DNA of 25,470 nucleotides from Wohlfahrtiimonas sp. (GCA_030149965.1 JASLHB010000075.1:1-25470); one strand, 5' to 3'. Shown: positions 8,543 to 17,284, numbered from the stretch's first letter. Program-made: numbers and translations. The notes: generated by a model not told the origin, from the sequence alone.

Positions 8543-8575
8543 ATTAAGGTTATTTTAAGGTTCAATTTTTACAAT
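8543..8575 (+). promoter_or_regulatory. PmrA-box-like direct repeat and promoter of eptA operon
   Basis: The octamer TTAAGGTT occurs at 8544-8551 and again at 8555-8562, exactly 11 bases apart. The half-sites ATTAAG and TTTAAG are separated by five bases, matching the known PmrA-box layout (YTTAAK-N5-YTTAAK) at all but the first base. A TACAAT -10 candidate follows at 8570-8575, placing the repeat over the -35 region as expected for an activator. The operon encodes a PmrA-type regulator, so autoregulation is likely. Confidence 0.65.
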
Positions 8576-8612
8576 CTCTACAATCACTATTGATGAGCTT
8601 GAGATTAAAAAT

Positions 8613-10247
8613 ATGAAACTGCCACCCAAAATACACTTATCCTTGTTTAGCACAATCATTATTTTTGCGATTGTTTTTGTCGCTATACAAAATATCGCAT
8701 TTTGGGTTGAATTTGGGCGATTGATGACATTTGATTCCGTGCGCAGCTATCTTTTTACACTGTCTGTCAGCTTGGTTATTGGTTCAGGATTGGTGATTAT
8801 TTTGACGCTGCTGTTATGGTCACGTTTAACTTACCCTATTTTGGCTGTACTTTTAGTATTAAGCACACTTTTTAACTATTATTCTTATCATTATCAGATC
8901 TACATGGATCGAGATATGTTCATCAATGTGATCGAAACAAATACTTTAGAAGTTTATGATTTAATCAGTTTTAAATTATTGTTGTGGTTAATTTTAGGAG
9001 CAGTAATTCCATTCTTTTTGCTCACAAGAATTAAAATTAAGCCTAATCATTGGTGGATGAATGGATTGCAACGTATTGCATTAATCATGGCTTCGATCTT
9101 TGTGGTTGGTGCAATGGCTTTGATCTTCTATAAGGATTACGCCTCATTTTTCCGCAATAATCGTCAAATTGTAAAATTGATTATGCCAAGCAGTTATATT
9201 ACAAGTTATGTTTCATATGCTCGTAAAAATTATGCGCAGAATATGCCATATACAACAGTTGGCGATGATGCTGTTTTAACGAAAGCAAAAGAGCAAAAGA
9301 AAACTTTATTGATTATGGTTGTGGGCGAAACTGCGCGGAAAAACAACTTTTCTTTAAATGGTTATGAAAAAAATACCAATCCATTGTTATCTCAGCAAGA
9401 TAATTTAGTTAGTTTTAAAAATATGACATCTTGTGGCACGGCAACTGCAATTTCAGTGCCTTGTATGTTTTCGCAATTAAGTCGAAGCAATTTCGATAAA
9501 ATTACAGCAGAAAGCCAAGATAATGCATTGGATATCGCGCAAAGAGCAGGTTACAGAGTTTTATGGCGTGAAAACGATCATGGCTGTAAAGGCGTTTGTA
9601 CACGAGTGCCAACAGAAGATGTTGAAGATCATTCTGTAAAAGCAGAGGAAGCGGGAAGCTTTCATTATGATGAAGCCTTGCTTGAAAACTTAGATCAATA
9701 TGTGGAAGCACAGAAAAATAATGATGATAATTTAGTTGTGGTTTTGCATATGAATGGTAGCCACGGGCCAACGTATTATCAGCGCTATCCTGATCAATTT
9801 AAATATTTTCAACCAAGTTGTGATACAAGTAAGATTGAAACATGTAGCAGTGAAGCATTGACAAATACTTATGATAATACAATTCGTTATACTGATTATG
9901 TTTTGAATCAAACCATAGAATTGTTAAAGCAATACAATGATGATTATGAAGTGGCAATGTTATATGTTTCGGATCATGGAGAATCATTGGGCGAAAGTGG
10001 ATTTTATCTACATGGAACGCCATACGCAATTGCACCTAAAGAACAAACGGAGATTCCTTTGATTTTCTGGAGCAGTGCAGATTTTATGAATGATCATCAA
10101 ATCAATTTTCAATGTTTACAGGATAAAGCACAATCATCAGATTATTCGCATGACAATATTTTCCATTCTCTATTGGGATTATTGAAAATAAAAACAGAAG
10201 CTTATGATTCAAATTTAAATATTTTTACAGAGTGTCAAAATAGATGA
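8613..10247 (+). CDS. eptA: Lipid A phosphoethanolamine transferase EptA/PmrC
   Basis: The 544-residue inner-membrane enzyme has five N-terminal membrane segments (within about residues 10-175) and a periplasmic sulfatase-fold domain. It transfers phosphoethanolamine from phosphatidylethanolamine to lipid A, lowering surface negative charge and giving polymyxin resistance. Visible catalytic elements are Glu239 (VVGET), nucleophile Thr278 in SCGTATA, Asp454-His455 in VSDHGESLGE and His467 (LHGTPY). The 39-residue Glu-to-Thr spacing equals that of MCR-1. Cysteines at 274, 284, 325, 329, 403 and 411 could form the usual disulfides. Its stop overlaps the pmrA start (ATGA). MCR-type mobile enzymes are related, but the operon context and native-looking base use argue for a resident chromosomal gene. 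Confidence 0.95.
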   Translation: MKLPPKIHLSLFSTIIIFAIVFVAIQNIAFWVEFGRLMTFDSVRSYLFTLSVSLVIGSGLVIILTLLLWSRLTYPILAVLLVLSTLFNYYSYHYQIYMDRDMFINVIETNTLEVYDLISFKLLLWLILGAVIPFFLLTRIKIKPNHWWMNGLQRIALIMASIFVVGAMALIFYKDYASFFRNNRQIVKLIMPSSYITSYVSYARKNYAQNMPYTTVGDDAVLTKAKEQKKTLLIMVVGETARKNNFSLNGYEKNTNPLLSQQDNLVSFKNMTSCGTATAISVPCMFSQLSRSNFDKITAESQDNALDIAQRAGYRVLWRENDHGCKGVCTRVPTEDVEDHSVKAEEAGSFHYDEALLENLDQYVEAQKNNDDNLVVVLHMNGSHGPTYYQRYPDQFKYFQPSCDTSKIETCSSEALTNTYDNTIRYTDYVLNQTIELLKQYNDDYEVAMLYVSDHGESLGESGFYLHGTPYAIAPKEQTEIPLIFWSSADFMNDHQINFQCLQDKAQSSDYSHDNIFHSLLGLLKIKTEAYDSNLNIFTECQNR

Positions 10248-10912
10248 AATTATTAGTGGTTGAAGATGATTTATTGCTACAGCGAGGTTTAGAAAAAGCC
10301 TTAATGAAGGAAGGCTATGCTGTAGATATTGCAGGAAGTTTAGAAAGTGCTCGTCAGTTTTTGCAGAGTGAAGATGGTTTTTACAGTGCGGTTTTATTGG
10401 ATTTAGGTTTGCCAGATGGCAATGGATTATCATTGTTAAAATGGCTCCGTGAATCTCAACAGAATTTACCAGTATTGATTATTACAGCGCGTGATGCATT
10501 GAATGATCGGATTGTGGGATTAGATTCAGGTGCAGATGATTATTTAGTTAAGCCATTTGAATTAGCAGAATTGTATGCAAGATTACGCGCCATTATTCGC
10601 CGTCATTGCGGACAAGCTGATAATTATTTAGAAATTTCTGATTTTATTTTGAATTTAACGAATAAAACCATTGCGCATTCAGGGCAATCTTTAGAGTTAA
10701 CAATGCGTGAATATGCGATTCTATCAAGATTATTGTTGAAATATCAGCAGATTGTACCGCGAGAATTATTGTTGCAGGATTTATATTCATGGCAAGACTC
10801 TTTTGGCTCTAATACTTTAGAAGTTTATATTCATCGTTTACGTCAAAAAATTGGCAAAGATCGAATTCAAACTGTTCGAGGCTTAGGTTATCAATTGGTG
10901 AATGCTGTATGA
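10244..10912 (+). CDS. pmrA: OmpR-family response regulator, PmrA-like
   Basis: The 222-residue cytoplasmic regulator has a receiver domain (about 1-115) with the acidic pair Glu7/Asp8/Asp9, phospho-acceptor Asp53 (LLDLGLPDG), Thr81 and Lys103 (LVKPFE). A C-terminal winged helix (about 130-220) ends in VRGLGYQL, typical of OmpR/PhoB proteins. It overlaps eptA upstream and pmrB downstream by ATGA, so all three should share one transcript. Its likely target is the TTAAGGTT repeat before eptA. QseB-like regulators are very similar, so the PmrA name rests on the eptA linkage. Confidence 0.9.
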   Translation: MKLLVVEDDLLLQRGLEKALMKEGYAVDIAGSLESARQFLQSEDGFYSAVLLDLGLPDGNGLSLLKWLRESQQNLPVLIITARDALNDRIVGLDSGADDYLVKPFELAELYARLRAIIRRHCGQADNYLEISDFILNLTNKTIAHSGQSLELTMREYAILSRLLLKYQQIVPRELLLQDLYSWQDSFGSNTLEVYIHRLRQKIGKDRIQTVRGLGYQLVNAV

Positions 10913-11943
10913 ATTTAAAGAAACGATTATTAATCTCTTTTGGTGCGATTCTTGCAATTTCTTGGATGATTATTGTGGCTTGGATTTGGCACGAAACTGA
11001 TGAACAAATGGATGTATTAATGAATCCTAATTTGAGTGATGCAGAAAAATTTTCACTGATTCAATTTGAGATTAAAGAGATTTTTGTCGCGGTAACTTTA
11101 CCAATTTCTGTTGTGATGTTATTGGCTTGGGTGATTATTGTGTCGATTACTAATCGCTTTGTGAAACCATTTCTACAGTTGGCGGAACAATTGCAAAAGC
11201 GCAATGAGCTGAATTTAACGGAATTAACAGTGAATGCAACATCCAATGAATCAGAAATTATTGTTCAGCGTTTGAATCAATTGTTGGAAAGAATAGCTCA
11301 GCGCATAGATTATGAAAAACAATTCACAGCCGATGTTGCTCATGAGTTAAGAACGCCATTAGCAGGAATGAGATTAAACTTAGAATTGATGGATGATGTG
11401 CCAGAAAAACCATTATTCATTGCTAAAATTGATGAGCTTTTGGTGACGATTGAACGTTTATTACAATTTGCGCGCGCAAGCCACGAGTTGCATTCAGATC
11501 AAGCTTATCAATTCAATATTTATAATGAAATCATCGAACCGTTAAAAGCTGAATATGAAGGCAATTATCCTAATCATTTAGAGTGGAATGTGCCAAAAGA
11601 TTTGAAGCTGAAAGGCGATCCCAGTTTAATTTATTTGTTGATGAAAAATCTCTTAGATAATGCAAAATTTTATGCCGCCAATGGCAAAGAAACAGTGATT
11701 TCATTTCAAGAAGATACGGATATGATTGAGCTAATTATTATGGATAATGGCGATGGCATTAATCCAATGCAATTGGCTGAAATGCGAAAGCCTTATAAGC
11801 GAGTAGATGAAACACGCAATGGTTTTGGTTTGGGATTAAGTATTGTGGAACGAATCGTACAAGCTCATGATGCCAAAATGATGATCCAAAATAGAAATGA
11901 TGGTGAATCAGGCTTGATGATTATGATTAGATTCAATCAATAA
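10909..11943 (+). CDS. pmrB: Sensor histidine kinase, PmrB-like
   Basis: The 344-residue inner-membrane kinase has two membrane segments (about 8-27 and 58-80) that enclose a periplasmic loop of only about 30 residues. A HAMP-like linker follows, then a dimerization domain with His145 in FTADVAHELRTPL, an N box (LMKNLLDNAKFYA) and G boxes DNGDGI and GFGLGLSIVERI. It should phosphorylate the adjacent regulator. In PmrB the periplasmic loop senses Fe3+, Al3+ or low pH. The loop here contains several Asp and Glu residues but no ExxE motif that I can point to. QseC-type naming is possible. Confidence 0.88.
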   Translation: MNLKKRLLISFGAILAISWMIIVAWIWHETDEQMDVLMNPNLSDAEKFSLIQFEIKEIFVAVTLPISVVMLLAWVIIVSITNRFVKPFLQLAEQLQKRNELNLTELTVNATSNESEIIVQRLNQLLERIAQRIDYEKQFTADVAHELRTPLAGMRLNLELMDDVPEKPLFIAKIDELLVTIERLLQFARASHELHSDQAYQFNIYNEIIEPLKAEYEGNYPNHLEWNVPKDLKLKGDPSLIYLLMKNLLDNAKFYAANGKETVISFQEDTDMIELIIMDNGDGINPMQLAEMRKPYKRVDETRNGFGLGLSIVERIVQAHDAKMMIQNRNDGESGLMIMIRFNQ

Positions 11944-12032
11944 GTCATATAAAAATACGTGATTCATAGCAAGTTATTCAGTTGTTTGTTAATCTTTGTG
12001 ATCCTAACTTAATAAATGATGATTGATTCACC

Positions 12033-12968
12033 ATGATGTTGCTCAACTTGCTTTGGATTCTCGCGCCACTTTTTATTGGTTTTTTTACAGTTATTCGCTC
12101 AAAAACAATTTTAAAGATTATTGATCATAGCTTAATGGCTTTGATCTATTTGATTCTATTGGTGATGGGATTAAATTTATCTGCAATGGAAAATTTAGAC
12201 AGAGAATTGAGCAAAATTCTTTGGCAAACAGCAAGTTACATTGTCTGTATCTTGGGCATGAATATGCTATTTTTTTATTATTTAGATAAAAATTTACCTG
12301 TCAAAACAGAACGAGCAAAAGGCTATCAATCCTCTACATTAAGTTTAGTTTTTAACGCGATGAAATTGCTAGGTTCGATTGTGATCGGGCTTGTGATTGG
12401 TAAAGTATTATTGGCGAATTTATCCATTGAATTACTAACTTTTAAGCACATTGCAGATTTATTGGGGCAAGGTGCATTGATGACTTTATTGTTATTCGTA
12501 GGGATTCAATTGCGCAGTAATGGCATTAGTTTAAAAGCAGTATTTTTGAATCGTTATGGCTTGATTTTAAGCGTTGCTATTATCGTTTCATCTTTTTTAG
12601 GTGGAATGTTGGCAGCTGCACTGAATGGACGACCATTATTAGAAGGCTTAGCAATCAGTTCGGGCTTTGGTTGGTATTCATTATCTGCTAGCGTTTTGCA
12701 AAAGAGTTTAGGGCCAACAGTTGGCAGTATTGCTTTCTTTAATGATTTATTTCGAGAGTTCTTTGCATTTGCAGTGATTCCATTAATCATGGCACGATTA
12801 CCTTTGTCTGCGATTGGTTCTGGCGGTGCAACATCATTAGATTTCGTCTTACCATTAATACAAAAAACAGGCGGAATTAAAGTTGTACCAATTGCCATCA
12901 GTTTTGGTTTTATTGTGAATATTATTGCACCATTTTTATTGGTATTATTTGGTAGTTTGGCACAATAG
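12033..12968 (+). CDS. lysO: L-lysine exporter LysO family
   Basis: A 311-residue inner-membrane protein with about eight to ten hydrophobic segments, similar along its length to E. coli LysO (YbjE, 299 residues), an L-lysine exporter. Conserved stretches include LLLFVGIQLRSNGISLK (about 151-167), SGFGWYSLSASVLQKSLGP and IAFFNDLFREFFA, the last holding acidic residues important for transport in E. coli LysO. Two ATG codons occur in tandem at 12033, with no strong ribosome site. It lies 89 bases after pmrB with no terminator between, so it may be partly cotranscribed. No lysine riboswitch could fit in the short leader. Confidence 0.9.
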   Translation: MMLLNLLWILAPLFIGFFTVIRSKTILKIIDHSLMALIYLILLVMGLNLSAMENLDRELSKILWQTASYIVCILGMNMLFFYYLDKNLPVKTERAKGYQSSTLSLVFNAMKLLGSIVIGLVIGKVLLANLSIELLTFKHIADLLGQGALMTLLLFVGIQLRSNGISLKAVFLNRYGLILSVAIIVSSFLGGMLAAALNGRPLLEGLAISSGFGWYSLSASVLQKSLGPTVGSIAFFNDLFREFFAFAVIPLIMARLPLSAIGSGGATSLDFVLPLIQKTGGIKVVPIAISFGFIVNIIAPFLLVLFGSLAQ

Positions 12969-13036
12969 TTTTGAAGCTAAAGCCAACAAAATAACTGTAG
13001 TATTATTTAAGTTAACGAGCAAACAAGGAATATCAA

Positions 13037-14461
13037 ATGTTAAAGAAAACTTTATTATCTGCAGCACTTATCAGTACTTCATTGTCGATGGCAAATACAA
13101 ACAATGTTGTGAGCAATGATGACAACAGAGAAGCATTATCCATCACGATTTATAATGAATCATTGGCATTGATTAATGAAACTCGTAATATTCCGTTTAA
13201 ATCAGGCTTGAATAATGTAGAGTTGAAAGGTGTTTCGGCACAAATTAGAGCGGAAACGGCATTGTTAACATCATTATCTAAAATGCCATTCAATGTGATT
13301 GAGCAAAATTTTGATTATGATTTATTGTCACCACATGCTTTGTTAGAAAAAGCAGTTGGGCAGGAAATCGAGATCATTCGTACCAATCCTACAACAGGTG
13401 CTGAAACTCGTGAATCAGCAGTATTATTATCCAATAATGGTGCACCAGTTTTACAGTTTAAAGATCGCATTGAGATTGGTGAATTTGATAAATTTGCCTT
13501 TAAATCTATTCCTGAAGGTTTGCGTGATCGCCCAACATTATCTGTATTGTTAAACAGCGAAAAAGACGCAGCTAATAAAGTACAGTTAACGTATTTAACA
13601 CGTGGATTTAGTTGGAAAGCTGATTACACAGCAACATTGTCAGATGATGAAAAACACTTAGATTTATCAGGCTTAATCACATTGAATAACCAAAGTGGCA
13701 CAACGTTTAATAATGCTAAATTGCAATTAGTTGCAGGTGATGTGAATCAAGTTTCTCAGCCTGCACATTATGCTAGGGCAAAAACAGCAATGATGGCAAT
13801 GGCTGAAGTTAGCTATGATGCAGGTCATGCAACAGAAGAGCAATTTGGTGATTATCATTTGTATAAAATTCCGTTTGCAACGAATTTGAAAAATAATCAA
13901 ACAAAGCAAGTGGCGCTGTTATCGACACAAAATGTACCAGTACAAAAAGAGTATAACTTTAATCAATATTACGGTTATACAACGCAAGATGGTGCGAATC
14001 TTAAAGCTTCTGTTGTGTATCGTTTAGAAAACTCTAAAGAGAATCAGTTGGGAATGCCATTGCCAAAAGGTATTTTTAGAATGTATAAAAATGATTCTTC
14101 AGGCAATGCATTGTTGGTGGGTGAAGATACAATTAATCACACAGCAGAGAATGAAAAGTTTGCCATTAGCACAGGTGATGCATTTGATATTTCAATGACA
14201 AAATCATTAAAAGATCAAAAAGTAGTTGCTAAAAATGTGAAGCAATACACTTATGAAGTTGTTTTTAATAATGCGAAAACTGAATCAGTTGATGTCAATT
14301 ACACTTCTTTTATTGGTGATGATAGTAATTGGCAGTTATTGAAAACTTCACATCCAATTTTGAAAGATCAATCTTCTGATGTCGCAAAATGGACAGTGAA
14401 TGTGCCGGCAAAAGATAAAGTGATTTTGACTTATACATTGCAAGTGAGTAACAAATACTAA
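13037..14461 (+). CDS. Secreted DUF4139 domain protein
   Basis: The 474-residue protein has a Sec signal peptide (MLKKTLLSAALISTSLSMA, residues 1-19), so it acts in the periplasm or outside. The remainder has the all-beta look of DUF4139 proteins: an ITIYNESLALINETR start, a central TYLTRGFSWKADYTATL segment (about 188-204), LAGLITLNNQSGTTF-like repeats and a C-terminal VILTYTLQV strand. MuiA-like relatives carry a DUF4140 coiled-coil region in front, which seems absent here. AAGGA (13025-13029) precedes ATG 13037. It follows lysO by 68 bases. The biochemical role of the family is not established, and I do not assign one. Confidence 0.75.
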   Translation: MLKKTLLSAALISTSLSMANTNNVVSNDDNREALSITIYNESLALINETRNIPFKSGLNNVELKGVSAQIRAETALLTSLSKMPFNVIEQNFDYDLLSPHALLEKAVGQEIEIIRTNPTTGAETRESAVLLSNNGAPVLQFKDRIEIGEFDKFAFKSIPEGLRDRPTLSVLLNSEKDAANKVQLTYLTRGFSWKADYTATLSDDEKHLDLSGLITLNNQSGTTFNNAKLQLVAGDVNQVSQPAHYARAKTAMMAMAEVSYDAGHATEEQFGDYHLYKIPFATNLKNNQTKQVALLSTQNVPVQKEYNFNQYYGYTTQDGANLKASVVYRLENSKENQLGMPLPKGIFRMYKNDSSGNALLVGEDTINHTAENEKFAISTGDAFDISMTKSLKDQKVVAKNVKQYTYEVVFNNAKTESVDVNYTSFIGDDSNWQLLKTSHPILKDQSSDVAKWTVNVPAKDKVILTYTLQVSNKY

Positions 14462-14467
14462 GTTTTG

Positions 14468-15061
14468 CTAAATATGCATGGGTTTTGTGTCATATTGAAA
14501 ATCAATTAACCCTTTAATTTGGCAGTTTAAGAAATTCACTGGCGTTAAATGATTGAGTAACTCGCAATAATCGTAAAGATAAGCATTATAAATTTCGTAT
14601 GATCGGCGATATTCTCGCTGATCATTTTGGTTCAAGGTTGCCAGCTCATCATCATAATGTTTGAGCATAAGTTCCCTCACATATTCATAAGAATATTGTG
14701 TGATTTCTCCATCGACATCAAAGCGAATTTTGAAATTTGGGGGATTAATGATTTGTATTTCACCCAATAAAAATGCTTCTAAATTTTTGGTCTGGATTTC
14801 AGTGACGTTAATTTTACAATCGTTAGAACGTGCGCAATGGCGAGAACGATATCGGATCCATTTTTGTTGAATTTGTACAAATCGGTTACGATATTCAGGT
14901 TCCAATTGTCGAATAACTAATTGATAGAAATCATTTAAATCATGATCCAATTGTATATAATCTTCAGGGATTTCTGATTCAAAATCAATGATGATGAATT
15001 CATTGGCCATTGGATAATGAGCGTGACTTAGTAATAACAAGATTAGAAATAGTTTTTTCAT
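14468..15061 (-). CDS. Exported LprI-like protein with two cysteine repeats (second copy)
   Basis: The 197-residue protein has a short signal peptide (MKKLFLILLLLSHAHYPMA). Residues 68-82 read W-x3-R-x3-C-x5-C, as in the W-I-x-Y-R-x3-C signature of LprI/DUF1311 lysozyme-inhibitor-like domains. A second weaker copy (Tyr158, Tyr162, Cys166, Cys180) keeps a C-x13-C spacing but has lost W and R. It starts three bases after the stop of the preceding LprI-like gene, so the two form an operon, and it ends six bases from the convergent DUF4139 gene. Lysozyme inhibition is only a family-level possibility. No close known protein is recognised. Confidence 0.55.
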   Translation of the reverse strand: MKKLFLILLLLSHAHYPMANEFIIIDFESEIPEDYIQLDHDLNDFYQLVIRQLEPEYRNRFVQIQQKWIRYRSRHCARSNDCKINVTEIQTKNLEAFLLGEIQIINPPNFKIRFDVDGEITQYSYEYVRELMLKHYDDELATLNQNDQREYRRSYEIYNAYLYDYCELLNHLTPVNFLNCQIKGLIDFQYDTKPMHI

Positions 15062-15064
15062 AAT

Positions 15065-15676
15065 TTAGTACTTTAAGTAATTGTGCATGTCAGAAATAAC
15101 ATCTAGCGATAATTTTGCAGTGCAGTAGTTGTAGTCAATGATGTTGCGTTTACTTAGTAATAAACATAGTTGGGTTCGATGAGATGTCCATAGCGCATAG
15201 GATTTTTGAAATGACATTTGGTCAACGAGATCTAAATGATTATAAAATTCATAATATTGTTGTGTGAGTTTATTGGCGATATTAATCTCGAAGGATTGAC
15301 CAATATGATTCAAATCTGATCTTTGGAAATCTAATATTTCTTGTTCAAATTTTTGATTGATGAATTGAACCAAATCGCGCTGGCTTGGGCGCAATAATTT
15401 AAGCAGAATGTTGTATCTAAAAGTGAGCATGATTCGGCATTGGCTTATATTTCCTTTATAAATTGAAGCATGAAGCTGACATCGAAGATTACGATATTGT
15501 GTCCAAAGCTTTTCTTCTTTGATTAAGATCTCTTGTTGCTCTGTGGTCAAGCTGTCTAAAGCACTTTCGTAATAACTAGCATGATCCTCTCTGACTTCTT
15601 GCAAGGTCAAGGCATGATTGAACTGGAGTATGATGAGTAATATTCCACAACAATATGAAAATGAGTATCTAGTCAT
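15065..15676 (-). CDS. Exported LprI-like protein with two cysteine repeats (first copy)
   Basis: The 203-residue protein has an N-terminal hydrophobic segment (about 5-23) ending near NHA, probably a cleaved signal. It contains two copies of an identical spacing pattern, W-x3-R-x3-C-x13-C, at residues 58-80 and 163-185. This points to an internal duplication of an LprI/DUF1311-like helical domain with one disulfide each. GAGGT precedes ATG 15676. It is first in a two-gene operon with a diverged paralogue. LprI proteins in Mycobacterium inhibit lysozyme, but most DUF1311 members are uncharacterised, so function is open. Confidence 0.6.
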   Translation of the reverse strand: MTRYSFSYCCGILLIILQFNHALTLQEVREDHASYYESALDSLTTEQQEILIKEEKLWTQYRNLRCQLHASIYKGNISQCRIMLTFRYNILLKLLRPSQRDLVQFINQKFEQEILDFQRSDLNHIGQSFEINIANKLTQQYYEFYNHLDLVDQMSFQKSYALWTSHRTQLCLLLSKRNIIDYNYCTAKLSLDVISDMHNYLKY

Positions 15677-15790
15677 AGTTGACCTCGTTTAGATCAAATT
15701 ACAAATATGTGAATTAATATATATTTACTTATGTTTTAATTATTTTACATTGATAGTAGTTCTAAGTTTAATATTAATTTTTTATCTATA

Positions 15791-15814
15791 AAAAAACGCC
15801 CAGTAGGGCGTTTT
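15791..15814 (-). terminator. Intrinsic terminator after the MFS transporter
   Basis: Perfect nine-base arms AAAACGCCC (15793-15801) and GGGCGTTTT (15806-15814) with an AGTA loop. The A6 run at 15791-15796 provides the T-tract on the minus strand, 29 bases past the MFS stop. Confidence 0.88.
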
Positions 15815-15842
15815 ATAAAATATGCCATGAAGGATTGATCAA

Positions 15843-17216
15843 TTATGTCAATGATGAATTGGACAATGATATTTTTGAATCATTCATTAATGTTTCATTT
15901 TCTGCAGTCCAGCCTTTGTAAGATAAGGGTAAGAAAGCTACGACAATTGCAATAATTGCAACAAACCATAAATAGTAAGCAACGCCCATTGGAGTGATTT
16001 TTAATAAGTAAATCGCAACAGCTGGTGTGATCGCACTGAAAATGGCATATGACAAGTTATAAGCAAAAGATAAACCACTGAAACGAATATTTGGTGGGAA
16101 CATACGCGTTGCAAGTATAGGTGGTAAAGCTGTACAACCTGCGAAGAATCCCATGATTGCATAAAGCACCATCATTACTAAAGTGGATGGATTGTAAGTC
16201 AGTGCTGTATAAAATACTGCTGAGCTTATAATTAAACCGCCCCAGAAAATTACGGATGTTTTACGGGTTTTTAATCGATCTTCCATAATGCCGCAGGTAA
16301 TGCAGCCAATGACAATGAATACAGCAGCAACTAATCCTGATGTGCGTGTGATTAGTGGATCAATATGATAAAGTCCCTGCAATACTTTAACTGGCGTGAA
16401 TAAAATGCCCAGCATAACCGTTGTAGATAATGACCAAGTGAGTAAACCAGTTAAGAAACAAGCGAAGCGATGTTTTTTCACAACAGTCACAATGGGAATA
16501 TCTTTAGATAATGATTTGTTTTTTGCCATTTCTTGGAATACAGGCGTTTCTGATAAGAAGCGACGCAAGTAAACAGCTACTAAGCCAAAAATACCACCAA
16601 TAATGAATGGGATTCTCCATGCGTAATCAACGATTGCAGCACGATTATCAGCATAAATTAAGTCAATACCTAAAGAAATGGAGAAACCTAATAAGATACC
16701 GCCAGCAATTCCGCCAGTGAGAATGCCAATGCCAAGGCCGTAATGTTTTTTAGGAGAATGTTCTGCAATGAATACCCAAGCGCCAGGCATTTCTCCGCCA
16801 ATAGCAGCGCCTTGGAATACGCGGAATAGAATTAATAAAATAGGTGCCGCAATGCCAATGGTTGAATACGTTGGCATTAAACCAATCAATAAAGTTGGGA
16901 TTGCCATCATAAAAATGCTGAGGGTAAACATTTTTTTACGGCCTAAAGTATCACCAAAGTGAGCCATAACCATTCCACCAATTGGGCGCGCTAAGTAACC
17001 TGCTGCAAATCCGCCCCATGCAAAAATATCGCCCCAAATGCCAGCTGCCATTTCAGCGGGCAAGAAGAGTGGCTTAACAACTGTTTCTATATAAAGTGCA
17101 TAGATAACAAAATCATAGAATTCTAATGTGCCTCCAAGTGCAGCGAGAGATAAAGTTTTCTTATCTTCTCGTGTTAGTGATTTTTCAGCCTGAACTGGCT
17201 CGCTACTGACAGACAT
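15843..17216 (-). CDS. MHS-family MFS transporter (metabolite:proton symporter)
   Basis: A 457-residue inner-membrane transporter with about 12 membrane segments. It has the MHS signature LGGTLEFYDFVIYALY in helix 1 and the loop 2-3 motif HFGDTLGRKK (about 86-95), followed by a GGEMPGAWVFIAEH region. MHS members carry organic acids, osmolytes or amino acids with protons. The frame opens at 17237, but AAAGGAG sits six bases before ATG 17216, which is taken as the start. It is preceded by a leucine-rich leader peptide and a T8 terminator, suggesting leucine-controlled attenuation. The substrate is therefore inferred to be connected with leucine or its keto acid; sequence alone cannot settle it. 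Confidence 0.88.
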   Translation of the reverse strand: MSVSSEPVQAEKSLTREDKKTLSLAALGGTLEFYDFVIYALYIETVVKPLFLPAEMAAGIWGDIFAWGGFAAGYLARPIGGMVMAHFGDTLGRKKMFTLSIFMMAIPTLLIGLMPTYSTIGIAAPILLILFRVFQGAAIGGEMPGAWVFIAEHSPKKHYGLGIGILTGGIAGGILLGFSISLGIDLIYADNRAAIVDYAWRIPFIIGGIFGLVAVYLRRFLSETPVFQEMAKNKSLSKDIPIVTVVKKHRFACFLTGLLTWSLSTTVMLGILFTPVKVLQGLYHIDPLITRTSGLVAAVFIVIGCITCGIMEDRLKTRKTSVIFWGGLIISSAVFYTALTYNPSTLVMMVLYAIMGFFAGCTALPPILATRMFPPNIRFSGLSFAYNLSYAIFSAITPAVAIYLLKITPMGVAYYLWFVAIIAIVVAFLPLSYKGWTAENETLMNDSKISLSNSSLT

Positions 17217-17254
17217 GGTTTGCTCCTTTGGTTTCAACTTATTATATATTGATC

Positions 17255-17284
17255 AAAAAAAAGCCCGCTTCATGTGCGGGCTTT
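17255..17284 (-). terminator. Leader terminator (attenuator) upstream of the MFS gene
   Basis: Perfect nine-base arms (17260-17268 and 17276-17284, GCCCGC core) with a seven-base loop are followed on the minus strand by eight T residues (17262-17255). It lies 39 bases before the MFS ATG and in the same orientation. No minus-strand gene other than the leader peptide lies upstream for it to terminate, so its natural role is transcription attenuation in the MFS leader. Confidence 0.85.

Noticed and set aside
8613..10247. Mobile mcr gene acquired by transfer
   Set aside because: No insertion sequence or plasmid genes flank it, base composition matches its neighbours, and it is the first gene of an ATGA-coupled operon with its own regulator.
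11944..12032. Lysine riboswitch before lysO
   Set aside because: The gap is only 89 bases, too short for the roughly 170-base lysine riboswitch, and shows no matching structure.
12554..12898. 114-residue minus-strand frame inside lysO
   Set aside because: It is antisense to the conserved LysO region, with no independent support.
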